The position numbers and the translations under genes are program-made. Of a DNA stretch of 64,000 nt, positions 16,860-25,148 are shown piece by piece. Origin of the DNA: Candidatus Saccharimonadota bacterium (lineage in GTDB: Bacteria; Patescibacteriota; Saccharimonadia; Saccharimonadales; Saccharimonadaceae); NCBI GenBank assembly GCA_017406405.1, contig JAFQYO010000014.1, positions 1 through 64,000 on the forward strand, in the 5' to 3' direction. The notes beneath the pieces were generated by a model. That model made no database searches. It saw only the letters and a list, made by a program, of their open reading frames with translations, and had not been told where the DNA came from. The stretch's first letter is position 1. Each line of letters begins with the position of its first letter.

Positions 16860-17545
16860 AGTTGTTTTATTTTCTTTTTTATTTCTTTTTGTTTCTTCTT
16901 GACGACTTTTTGTGCTTTCTTTATCTTTCTTTCCGCTGCATTTTTCCCAGTCACAAGTTTCAGAATCATATTTCTCGCCAATCTTTTTATCTCGTTTGTC
17001 TGGTCTCCGCTCTTAAGTCTAAGTCGGACATCACGTTTAACTCGCACCACGACCCAAACCGAAGCGATTGTATCTATGAGAAAGAGTGCGGTCAGAATAA
17101 ACGCGACAATATTCTCGTATCTTCCAAGCATCCCAACAAGCTTGACGACATTCGGATGAATCTGTTTAACTATTAAACACCCCGCGATCCCGAATAAAAG
17201 ACTGTTTTGAAGACAAATTCTCCCGTTTAAGTTGAACTTCGTATCGTTTGTATAGTCCCACCATTTTATCCCAAACAACTTCTCGAGAACCCAGCTCGTA
17301 AAATACTCGATTAACGAACAAAGCCCCATCGAAACAAAAAACGTCATGATTAAATTATCTTTTACTGGTTCCGTCGCAAAATTTACCGCGAGCATCGCAA
17401 ATCCATAAATCGGCAGAATCGGCCCAAATAAAAACCCGCGGATTACCAATTTTTTCTCAATAATCGAACAATAAATTTCCTCCGCTACGAATCCAATAAA
17501 CGAATAAATAAAGAAATAAATTATAAAAGGAATAACCTTTTCCAT
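16850..17545 (-). CDS. CmpB-type putative ABC transporter membrane protein (PF06541-like)
   Basis: A 231-residue membrane protein with about five helices in residues 1-165 and a highly basic C-terminal tail (about 175-231, mostly Lys, with coiled-coil character). FIGFVAEEIYCSIIEKK followed by RGFLFGPILPIYG is the signature of the CmpB/PF06541 family, called a type IV ABC transporter component but with no proven function. Minus-strand TATAAT (17552-17557, TG-A extended) lies 6 bases before ATG. The Lys tail could bind acidic lipids or nucleic acid. Confidence 0.75.
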   Translation of the reverse strand: MEKVIPFIIYFFIYSFIGFVAEEIYCSIIEKKLVIRGFLFGPILPIYGFAMLAVNFATEPVKDNLIMTFFVSMGLCSLIEYFTSWVLEKLFGIKWWDYTNDTKFNLNGRICLQNSLLFGIAGCLIVKQIHPNVVKLVGMLGRYENIVAFILTALFLIDTIASVWVVVRVKRDVRLRLKSGDQTNEIKRLARNMILKLVTGKNAAERKIKKAQKVVKKKQKEIKKKIKQLKK

Positions 17546-17603
17546 AAAAGAATTATATCACAACCACTTAATTATTTAAGAAAATAATATATAATATATA
17601 TAT

Positions 17604-17690
17604 CCCCGGGTGGCGGAATTGGCAGACGCGCTAGCTTCAGGTGCTAGTTTGATTTATCAAGTGCAGGTTCAACCCCTGTCCCGGGGACCA
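17604..17690 (+). tRNA. tRNA-Leu (anticodon CAG), CCA encoded
   Basis: Class II tRNA: acceptor CCCCGGG/CCCGGGG, anticodon stem CTAGC/GCTAG with loop TTCAGGT giving CAG, a long variable arm with TTGA/TCAA, T loop TTCAACC and encoded ACCA. TATAAT (17590-17595) is 8 bases upstream. Confidence 0.95.
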
Positions 17691-17747
17691 TATTCTCCGC
17701 AAGTTCTGCGGATTTTTTATTTTAAAAACTTATGGTATTATGAAAAT

Positions 17748-19001
17748 ATGAAAATAAACGACATTGATTTAGATTATACTTTAGCTTCCGAAATCCTCGA
17801 GGACATAAAAGAAGATCCAATGGGGGATTGGTTCTCCCTCCCGGACAACTTCCCGGATTCCGAACTCGAAAAAATAAAGACCGTTGCCGAGCGAGTCCGA
17901 AAAAACTCCGACTTTCTAGTTTGCATCGGGATTGGCGGTTCTTATCTTGGCGCCCGCGCCGTTTACGAAGCTCTCGATTGCGCTGATGACGACGAAAAAA
18001 AGACAAAACTCCTTTTCGCCGGAAACAATCTTTCCTCGCGAGAATTGAAAAAACTCATAAAAAAGCTTGATGGAAAAGATTTCTCCCTTAATATCATTTC
18101 AAAATCCGGGACGACCCTTGAACCAGCAATTGCGTTTAGAATCTTGAAAGCTGAACTCATAAAACGTTATGGCGCCGAGGAGGCGAAATCGAGAATTATC
18201 GCCACGACCGATCCGGAACAAGGCGCCTTGCGCGAAGAGTCCGAAAAAAATGGTTACGAAACGTTTGACGTCCCTCTCGGAATTGGTGGCCGTTATTCCG
18301 TCCTTTCTCCAGTCGGACTTTTCCCGCTCGCCGTCGCCGGAGTGAACATCGACGCTTTGCTTGCCGGCGCCCGCGAGTGTAAGGAGACTCAAACCTCTCC
18401 AGATTCGCTCGAAGATTCAATGCTAATTTCCTATGCTTTCTCTCGTTTCTATCTTTATGACGAATGTGGCTGCGATACAGAAATTCTCGCCTCGTTTGAG
18501 CCAAGCTTGTTATATTTTAACGAATGGTGGAAACAACTATTTGGCGAGTCTGAAGGAAAAAACAAACAAGGCATTTTCCCTGCCTCAGTAATATACTCGA
18601 CCGACCTCCATTCTCTCGGTCAATTTCTTCAAGAAGGTCGTCGCAATATCTTTGAAACTTTCTTAAAATTCTCCCCCGAAAAATTTCCGCTTGTCGTCCC
18701 CGAACAAAAAGATTCGACCGACGGTCTTGAATATCTTTCGGGCGTCTCTCTCCCCGAAATTTCCGAAAAGGCTTGCGAAGCGACAATCCGCGCCCATGAC
18801 GCTGGCGGAATATCGACCTTCGAAATTGAAGTTCTCGACTCTGACTCCGAGTTCGGGATTTCCGAGCGTTCTCTCGGCTTCTTAATTTTCTTCTTCGAAA
18901 CCGCCTGCGCAATTTCCGCTCTTCTCCACGGAGTCGATCCATTTAACCAACCCGGTGTCGAAAAATACAAAAAAGAAATGTATAAACTTTTAGGGAGATA
19001 A
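17748..19001 (+). CDS. pgi: Glucose-6-phosphate isomerase
   Basis: Cytoplasmic aldose-ketose isomerase linking glucose 6-phosphate and fructose 6-phosphate. Visible motifs are CIGIGGSYLGARA, the phosphate-binding ISKSGTTLEP, GGRYSVLSPVGLFP and GVEKYKKEMY with the catalytic Lys. Length is 417 residues, slightly short of the 430-450 of Gram-positive enzymes. I place the start at ATG 17748: TATTAT (17736-17741, TG-G extended) is 6 bases upstream, and longer in-frame extensions would run through tRNA-Leu. The carbamate kinase gene follows after one base. Confidence 0.95.
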   Translation: MKINDIDLDYTLASEILEDIKEDPMGDWFSLPDNFPDSELEKIKTVAERVRKNSDFLVCIGIGGSYLGARAVYEALDCADDDEKKTKLLFAGNNLSSRELKKLIKKLDGKDFSLNIISKSGTTLEPAIAFRILKAELIKRYGAEEAKSRIIATTDPEQGALREESEKNGYETFDVPLGIGGRYSVLSPVGLFPLAVAGVNIDALLAGARECKETQTSPDSLEDSMLISYAFSRFYLYDECGCDTEILASFEPSLLYFNEWWKQLFGESEGKNKQGIFPASVIYSTDLHSLGQFLQEGRRNIFETFLKFSPEKFPLVVPEQKDSTDGLEYLSGVSLPEISEKACEATIRAHDAGGISTFEIEVLDSDSEFGISERSLGFLIFFFETACAISALLHGVDPFNQPGVEKYKKEMYKLLGR

Positions 19002-19002
19002 T

Positions 19003-19944
19003 ATGCCAAAAAAACGTGTCGTTATTGCACTCGGCGGGAACGCTCTTCAAAAATCCGGAGAAGTCTCCGCTGAGTCTCAAAAATCCGTCGCGAAACAAGT
19101 CGGCGCTCTCATCGCGAAACTGTCTTCGAAATATGACATTGTGGTCGCGCATGGGAACGGTCCCCAAGTTGGGAACATTCTTATTCACGAAGAACAAGCC
19201 GCTTCTAAAGACGCTCCCGCTATGCCTCTCGAAACTGCGGTTGCTATGTCTCAAGGTCAAATTGGATATTGGCTCGCCCAGTCTATTTTGAACGCATTTT
19301 CGAAAGAAGGAAAAACTAAAAAGGTTGCGACCGTTATCACTCAAGTCGAGGTCGACAAAACCGACCCTGCGTTCAAAAACCCGACAAAGCCGGTCGGCCA
19401 ATTCTACACCGAAAAAGAAGCCTTAAAACTCGCAAAAGAAAAAGGCTGGATAGTAAAAGAAGACTCCGGTCGTGGATGGCGTCGTGTCGTCCCTTCGCCA
19501 AAACCAAAGGGAATTGTCGAAAAACGCGAAATAATCGATTTAATAAAATCCGGCGCAATCGTTATTGCCGCTGGCGGCGGCGGCGTTCCGGTTTATCGCA
19601 CAAAAATCCTCCGGACTTTGAAGGGAATTGACGCCGTGATTGACAAAGATTTTGCCGCCGAAAAACTCGCTGAACTGATAAAAGCTGATATTTTTCTCTC
19701 CGTAACCGCCGTTGACAACGCTTTTTTGAACTTTGGAAAACCCGACCAAGTCGCTCTAAAAAACCTCACTCCGAAAGAAGCCGAGTATTATTCTCGTCAG
19801 GGCTTTTTCAAAGCCGGCTCAATGCTCCCGAAAGTTCTCGCGACGACCGAATTTGCTGAAAAAGGAAAAATTGGAATTATCTGCTCTCTTAAAAACTTAG
19901 AAGAAGCTTTAAAACTAAAAAGCGGAACAATTATTGCAAAATGA
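19003..19944 (+). CDS. arcC: Carbamate kinase
   Basis: Transfers phosphate from carbamoyl phosphate to ADP, releasing carbamate (then CO2 and NH3), and is the ATP-yielding last step of agmatine breakdown. The amino-acid-kinase fold is evident from VVIALGGNAL at the N terminus, VVAHGNGPQVGN, RRVVPSPKP and AAGGGGVPV. The start is one base after the pgi stop with AGGGAG in front, so it is co-transcribed with pgi. The next three genes complete the agmatine pathway, which argues against an anabolic role. Confidence 0.95.
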   Translation: MPKKRVVIALGGNALQKSGEVSAESQKSVAKQVGALIAKLSSKYDIVVAHGNGPQVGNILIHEEQAASKDAPAMPLETAVAMSQGQIGYWLAQSILNAFSKEGKTKKVATVITQVEVDKTDPAFKNPTKPVGQFYTEKEALKLAKEKGWIVKEDSGRGWRRVVPSPKPKGIVEKREIIDLIKSGAIVIAAGGGGVPVYRTKILRTLKGIDAVIDKDFAAEKLAELIKADIFLSVTAVDNAFLNFGKPDQVALKNLTPKEAEYYSRQGFFKAGSMLPKVLATTEFAEKGKIGIICSLKNLEEALKLKSGTIIAK

Positions 19945-19956
19945 TTATGCTTTTTG

Positions 19957-19962
19957 TATAAT
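19957..19962 (+). promoter_or_regulatory. Internal leaderless promoter of ptcA
   Basis: TATAAT lies 7 bases before the ptcA ATG, in the 25-base gap after arcC. The downstream pathway genes could therefore be expressed without pgi-arcC. Confidence 0.55.
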
Positions 19963-19969
19963 CAGAAAT

Positions 19970-20989
19970 ATGGATATTTATCAACTAACAAATAAATCTC
20001 CGTCGCGAAAAGATTTTCTTGACACGACTGATTTTGACCAAGCCGAAATTCTCGACATCGTCAAAACCGCCGTCATTGTTCGAGACTACATAAAATCCGG
20101 CGGAACTCTTGATACTTTGTATCATAAAAACCTCGCGATGCTTTTCGAGCAAAAGTCGACGAGGACGCGCGTCTCTTTTGAAGTCGCTATGTCCCAGCTC
20201 GGCGGTCACGCTCTAAACCTCGCTCCCGGCGCGATTCAACTCGGCGCCCACGAAACAATCGAGGACACAGCTCAGGTTCTCGGTCGCATGTGCGATATGA
20301 TTATGTCTCGCGTTGACCGTCACGAGTCGATTCTTGCTCTCGCGAAATACGCGAAAGTCCCCGTTATAAACGGTATGTCCGATTATAATCACCCGACTCA
20401 AGAAATCGGTGACATCATCACCATCCTCGACAACTTGCCTGCCGACCGAAAGTGGAACGACGTAAAAGTCGTCTTTGTCGGCGACTGCACCCAAGTCTGC
20501 GCTTCGCTCATGATGATTACCACGAAACTCGGCATGAACTATGTTCATTACGGCCCGGAGGGGAAGCTTCTTTCCGAAGAATACCAAAAAATCGGTCGCG
20601 AAAATTGCGAAAAATACGGCGGCTCCGTCACAGTTACGTCCGACCGTGAAGCTCTAAAAGGTGCTGATTTTGTCTACACAGACGTTTGGTATGGACTTTA
20701 TGACAAGGAAACGCCGAAAGAAGTTTATATGAAAGATTTCTATCCGACTTTCCAAGTCAACGATGACCTCATGAACGCGACCGAAAACGAAAACGTAAAA
20801 TTCATGCACTGTCTCCCGGCGAACCGTGGTGAAGAAGTAACGGATTCCGTTATGGACGGAGAAAAATCCGTTTGCTTTGACCAAGCGGAAAATCGTTTGA
20901 CCGCTCAGCGCGGACTTTGCTTATATTTTGGCGGCGTTGCGCAAGCCACGCTTGATGAAATAAAATCTAAAAAGGAGGGCAACAACTAA
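19970..20989 (+). CDS. ptcA: Putrescine carbamoyltransferase
   Basis: Phosphorolyses N-carbamoylputrescine to putrescine and carbamoyl phosphate. The carbamoyl-phosphate site is STRTRVSFE, and HPTQE and HCLPANRG are the other carbamoyltransferase hallmarks. I call putrescine rather than ornithine transferase because of TDVWYGLYDKE and ENRLTAQRGL, which resemble the Enterococcus enzyme, and because agmatine deiminase and its antiporter follow. The start is set by TATAAT 7 bases upstream; an earlier in-frame ATG overlaps arcC. The antiporter gene follows within 2 bases. Confidence 0.9.
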   Translation: MDIYQLTNKSPSRKDFLDTTDFDQAEILDIVKTAVIVRDYIKSGGTLDTLYHKNLAMLFEQKSTRTRVSFEVAMSQLGGHALNLAPGAIQLGAHETIEDTAQVLGRMCDMIMSRVDRHESILALAKYAKVPVINGMSDYNHPTQEIGDIITILDNLPADRKWNDVKVVFVGDCTQVCASLMMITTKLGMNYVHYGPEGKLLSEEYQKIGRENCEKYGGSVTVTSDREALKGADFVYTDVWYGLYDKETPKEVYMKDFYPTFQVNDDLMNATENENVKFMHCLPANRGEEVTDSVMDGEKSVCFDQAENRLTAQRGLCLYFGGVAQATLDEIKSKKEGNN

Positions 20990-20990
20990 A

Positions 20991-22445
20991 ATGCCAACTA
21001 AAAAACCTAAATTCAGGCTGTTTAGCGCCGTACTCGCGACAGTCTGTATCGTTCTCGTGATTGACGCCGTCGCGCCGACCGCCGCAATCGGGAACTCTCA
21101 GTACGCGTGGTGGATAATCATGATTCTCGGCTTCTTTATCCCATACGCTTTAATATCCGCCGAGCTCGGGACGCAATACCCTTCTGAAGGTGGTATGTAT
21201 ACCTGGGTCAAAAAAGCCCTCGGAAAGAAATGGGCTGGCCGTGTTGCCTGGTTTTATTGGGTAAACTTCCCGCTTTGGATTGCTTCTCTCGCTGACCTCG
21301 CGACGACGCTTCTTATGACCATCCTCGGCATGGAGCCGACAATTGTCACAGCGCTCGTGATTGAGCTCGGCTATATCGCCCTGATTACGATTCTGGGACA
21401 ACTTCGCATCTCCCAGTCCGCATGGGTTGCAAACCTCGGCGCCATTGTGAAGTTCATCACCCTCGCCGGCATTGGCGCTCTCGGGATTTATGTCTTCGCG
21501 AAACACGGTTCTGCAAACCCGATTGAGTCGTTCCATGATCTCTTGCCGCTCGTATCTGCGGAAGGTGGGATTGACTGGACTGGCGTCAGCTTTGTCTCTC
21601 TTATTATCTTTAATATGCTCGGCTTTGAAGTTGTCGGAACCTTCATCGACGACATGGACAAACCTAAAAAACAAATCCCTCAAGCGATTATTCTCGGTGC
21701 AGTTTTGATTGCTCTCTTCTATATTCTCCCGAGCTTTGGCATCGGCGTCGCTGTTCCTGTTGAAGAAATCGCCACTAACTCTGGTCTTCTCGACTCTTAT
21801 CAAATCTTGCTCGAGACTGTCGGTCTTTCAGCGAGTGCAATTAGCGCAGTTATCACTGTTGTCGCTTGTTTCTTCCTCTATACTCTTGTTGCAAACATCT
21901 CTTCCTGGCAGTTCGGCGTTTACTCCGTTACGGCCTATGCTGCTAAGGACGGAATTTTCCCGAAATCCTGGGCAAAAACAAACAAAAACGGTGTCGCGAC
22001 AACAGTTTCTATGTGGACAAGCATCGTCGCCGCCGTCCTGTCTGTCGCCGGCATTATCCTTGCTTATGTCTTCCCGGATTTTGAAGTCCTTAATAACATG
22101 TTCTGGGCATTCTTCGATTTGTCGCTCTTCTGTCTCCTTATCGGCTATATTCCGATGTTCTTTGCCTTTATGAAGCTACATAAAAAAGGAGTCCAAGACA
22201 AAAACGGTTATTGGATTAACGCTGGTTCGATTCTTTGTGGAATTATGGGCATTATTCCCGTTATCATGCTTATTATCTCCCTCTTCTTCACCCTTATTCC
22301 TGAATTTAGCATCGAAGCCATCATGGACAACATGACCCTTATCATAAGCTCCGTTGTCTGTGTCATAATCGGTGAAGTCTTGGTTATGAACATGACTCGA
22401 AAAGACAACGCAAGAAAGGCTCTTCGTCGTGCGAATCGTAGATAG
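20991..22445 (+). CDS. aguD: Agmatine/putrescine antiporter (APC superfamily)
   Basis: A 484-residue transporter with about 12 membrane helices and the APC-type start (ILGFFIPYALISAELGTQYP, with helix 1 broken near IGNSQYAW). It would import agmatine and export putrescine, feeding the pathway without net energy cost. An AAAGGAGGGC ribosome binding site lies in the last codons of ptcA. It overlaps agmatine deiminase by 17 bases. The substrate is assigned from context; a general amino-acid permease cannot be excluded by sequence alone. Confidence 0.85.
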   Translation: MPTKKPKFRLFSAVLATVCIVLVIDAVAPTAAIGNSQYAWWIIMILGFFIPYALISAELGTQYPSEGGMYTWVKKALGKKWAGRVAWFYWVNFPLWIASLADLATTLLMTILGMEPTIVTALVIELGYIALITILGQLRISQSAWVANLGAIVKFITLAGIGALGIYVFAKHGSANPIESFHDLLPLVSAEGGIDWTGVSFVSLIIFNMLGFEVVGTFIDDMDKPKKQIPQAIILGAVLIALFYILPSFGIGVAVPVEEIATNSGLLDSYQILLETVGLSASAISAVITVVACFFLYTLVANISSWQFGVYSVTAYAAKDGIFPKSWAKTNKNGVATTVSMWTSIVAAVLSVAGIILAYVFPDFEVLNNMFWAFFDLSLFCLLIGYIPMFFAFMKLHKKGVQDKNGYWINAGSILCGIMGIIPVIMLIISLFFTLIPEFSIEAIMDNMTLIISSVVCVIIGEVLVMNMTRKDNARKALRRANRR

Positions 22446-23526
22446 AACCCCTAAACAAGACGGCTTTTATATGCCGTCGGAACTTAGCGAGCACTCGGCT
22501 ACCTATCTCCTTTGGCCTGAACGCCCCGACAACTGGCGGGGCGGGGCCAAACCGGCCCAAGCTGCCTTTAAGAAGGTCGTCGAAACAATCGCAAAATACG
22601 AACCAGTTGTTCTCGGCGTAAATGAGTCCCAATACCTCCATGTTCTCGGAATGAACATGAAAAACGTTCATGTTGTAGAAATCTCAAACAACGACTCATG
22701 GATTCGTGATACTGGCCCGACCTTCGTTATAAACGGGAAAGGCGATATTCGCGGAGTCGACTGGGAATTTAACGGTTATGGCGGATTAGTCAACGGGATT
22801 TACTTCCCCTGGGACTATGACGACCAAATCGCCTCTAAGGTCTGCGGAATCGAAGGTGTTGATCGCTATCGCGCTGAGGGCTTCGTTCTAGAAGGTGGCT
22901 CGGTTCATTCCGACGGCGAAGGCACTCTTCTTGTGACGGAGGAAACCTGCCTCGACAAGGGAAGAAACCCCGACCTGAAAAAAGAAGAAATCGAAAAATT
23001 CCTTCTCGATTATTGTGGCGCCGAAAAAGTCCTCTGGCTCCCGTTTGGAGTTTATAAAGACGAAGACACAAACGGTCATATCGACAACATCTGCCAGTTT
23101 GTCGCCCCCGGAAAGGTTGTGCTTGCCTGGGAAGACGATGAAAAAGACCCTCAACACGAGCGCTCAAAGGCCGATTTAGAATACCTTGAATCCGTGACCG
23201 ACGCAAAGGGCCGGAAACTTGAAGTGATAAAAATCCACGTCCCGAACCCGATTACAATTTCTAAGGAAGAGGCCGAAGGCGTCGATTCTGTCGAAGGGAC
23301 ATATCCTCGGATTGAAGGCGATCGTCTCCCTGCGAGTTACATAAACTACTATAACTGCAACGGAGCTGTCATCCTCCCCGTCTTTAACGACGAACACGAC
23401 CAAGCCGCAATAAACATTCTTCAAGAATGTTTCCCAGAAAAAGTAATCGAGCCTATTTATGCTCGAGAAATTCTATTAGGTGGCGGAAATATCCACTGCA
23501 TTACGCAACAAGTCCCGCTTGCTTAG
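22429..23526 (+). CDS. aguA: Agmatine deiminase
   Basis: Hydrolyses agmatine to N-carbamoylputrescine and ammonia. The guanidino-modifying fold is shown by WPERPDNWR near the N terminus, NDSWIRDTGPTFV, EGGSVHSDGEGT, NGHIDNICQF and the C-terminal GGGNIHCITQQ with the catalytic Cys357. It begins with GTG inside the antiporter gene, with AAGAAAGG about 10 bases upstream. The next ATG would remove conserved residues. A terminator follows at once, so this is the last gene of the pathway operon. Confidence 0.95.
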   Translation: MRIVDRTPKQDGFYMPSELSEHSATYLLWPERPDNWRGGAKPAQAAFKKVVETIAKYEPVVLGVNESQYLHVLGMNMKNVHVVEISNNDSWIRDTGPTFVINGKGDIRGVDWEFNGYGGLVNGIYFPWDYDDQIASKVCGIEGVDRYRAEGFVLEGGSVHSDGEGTLLVTEETCLDKGRNPDLKKEEIEKFLLDYCGAEKVLWLPFGVYKDEDTNGHIDNICQFVAPGKVVLAWEDDEKDPQHERSKADLEYLESVTDAKGRKLEVIKIHVPNPITISKEEAEGVDSVEGTYPRIEGDRLPASYINYYNCNGAVILPVFNDEHDQAAINILQECFPEKVIEPIYAREILLGGGNIHCITQQVPLA

Positions 23527-23531
23527 AAAAA

Positions 23532-23557
23532 TACCCCCGAAAGGGGGTTATTTTTTT
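23532..23557 (+). terminator. Terminator of the agmatine operon
   Basis: ACCCCC-GAAA-GGGGGTTA hairpin followed by seven Ts (23551-23557). Confidence 0.9.
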
Positions 23558-23600
23558 ATAACGTTCATGCTAAAATAAAAAAGTAACAATAGAATTAGAC

Positions 23601-25133
23601 ATGAAAACCCCCTACGTCTCGAAAGAAAACTCAACAACTTCCTTAAAACAAAAATCCGCTTCTTTGTTGTCGCGAGTTTTCTCTCGTCGAACGAAAAGAG
23701 GGGATACGCTTATCGAAGTCATGTTCGCTGTCGGCGTGTTCGGGATGGTTGCTGTCGGTGCGATTGGAATCATGAACCGCGGTCTCTACGGCGCTCAAGA
23801 AAACCTCGAGGTAACCATGGCTCGTTCCGAAATCGACACCCAGGCTGAAGCTCTCCGCTTTATCCACGATGCTTACATCTCGAACTCTGGCAACAAAAAC
23901 AGTCCTTACGCCATTCTTTGGGAAAAAATCGCCAGCAACGCCTACAATCCCTCTCTCGGTGGAGGCAGCAACAGTCTTCCTGCGAACTTCTATTCTTCAT
24001 ATAGTGACGAAGAGTCTTATACCGACCGTTCCTGCGCCGATATCTACGCCGCAGAAACCTCGAGCATCCCGGCCAACGCTTTCGTCTTAAACCCTCGTCT
24101 TCTCGGCACAAAGGAACTAGAAAACGCTTATCAAACGGATTCGAGCCTGTCTGATGTGCTCGTCACCGCCTCGAACGGAAAACTGACCGAGACCCCGACT
24201 TATCCTCGTCTTCTTTACTCTAAGGGCGACGTCTCCGAAGATGACGAAACCCTGTCTGATGTCGATACGAATTCCGGCTTGAACCGTCTCTACGAAAACA
24301 GCGAATTCGACTCCGCCCAAGGAATTTGGGTGACCGGCGTCGCCTCTGGTCAAGGCATTTCCTGTGGGACCGGCGAAGGAAGCTATCGCCCGGATTATTA
24401 CGATTTTTATATCCGTACATGCTGGAACTCCCCCGACGGAAAGGCGACCGCAAATACAGTCTCCTCGACCATCCGTCTCTTTAACCCCGACCAAATCAAC
24501 ATCTCAAAAGCCACCGACTTTATCTCCGAACCCCCGAGTCTTTACTTTGTTTTGACCTGGACAGAAAGTCGGCAACTCGATGTTGACTCGCATCTTGAAG
24601 GAAAAAACGAAAACGGAAACGACTTTCATGTTTCTTATGTAAATAAGAAAGCAGGAAGAACTTTTACGAACAGCTTAGGGCAAGAAGTAAACACCTTCTC
24701 CCTAGACATTGATTCTGTTAGTTCACGAGATTACAAAACATCAAGTGACGAATATTGCTCGAGCTATAATTGCGGCGACGGTAAAATAGAAGTTATTACT
24801 TTTCGAAAAATTTTCCCAGGCGATTACGAATATTATGCTCGTAACTTTACTGATGGGGGCCTACCATATAACACAGGAGGACGAACCGCCGACGTAAAAG
24901 TTCGAGTATTCTACGGATACGGTGACCTTGGTGTTGGTCAATGGCCCAAAGACAAGGCTCCGTTGGCGACATTCACTAGTACATCTGACCAAATCAACAT
25001 CAACCTAAAAGTCATTGATCGCACCCATATCCAAATCAACGGCACAGATTATTATTTCGATACTCAAGAAATCCTTAACGAAAAAATCGACGAGAATGCC
25101 GGCGCTGGGAATTGTGTCCGCGCGACAATTTAG
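23601..25133 (+). CDS. Large type IV prepilin-like protein
   Basis: A basic leader of 34 residues ends in RRTKRG, followed by DTLIEVMFAVGVFGMV: the prepilin peptidase site G34/D35, with the conserved Glu at +5 (E39) and a hydrophobic helix. The remaining 450 residues are large for a pilin and contain several Cys (RSCADIY, GISCGTG, RTCWNSP, CSSYNCGDG), likely disulfide-bonded in an exported domain. It could be a minor pilin or tip adhesin of a type IV pilus, used by Saccharibacteria for twitching and host contact. No pilus assembly genes lie nearby. TAAAAT (23571-23576, TG-C extended) is the likely -10. Confidence 0.8.
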   Translation: MKTPYVSKENSTTSLKQKSASLLSRVFSRRTKRGDTLIEVMFAVGVFGMVAVGAIGIMNRGLYGAQENLEVTMARSEIDTQAEALRFIHDAYISNSGNKNSPYAILWEKIASNAYNPSLGGGSNSLPANFYSSYSDEESYTDRSCADIYAAETSSIPANAFVLNPRLLGTKELENAYQTDSSLSDVLVTASNGKLTETPTYPRLLYSKGDVSEDDETLSDVDTNSGLNRLYENSEFDSAQGIWVTGVASGQGISCGTGEGSYRPDYYDFYIRTCWNSPDGKATANTVSSTIRLFNPDQINISKATDFISEPPSLYFVLTWTESRQLDVDSHLEGKNENGNDFHVSYVNKKAGRTFTNSLGQEVNTFSLDIDSVSSRDYKTSSDEYCSSYNCGDGKIEVITFRKIFPGDYEYYARNFTDGGLPYNTGGRTADVKVRVFYGYGDLGVGQWPKDKAPLATFTSTSDQININLKVIDRTHIQINGTDYYFDTQEILNEKIDENAGAGNCVRATI

Positions 25134-25148
25134 TGTTATAATATCCTT

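Noticed and set aside
17610-17747. N-terminal extension of pgi through tRNA-Leu
   Set aside because: The extension translates the tRNA sequence. A -10 element 6 bases before ATG 17748 and normal family alignment fix the later start.
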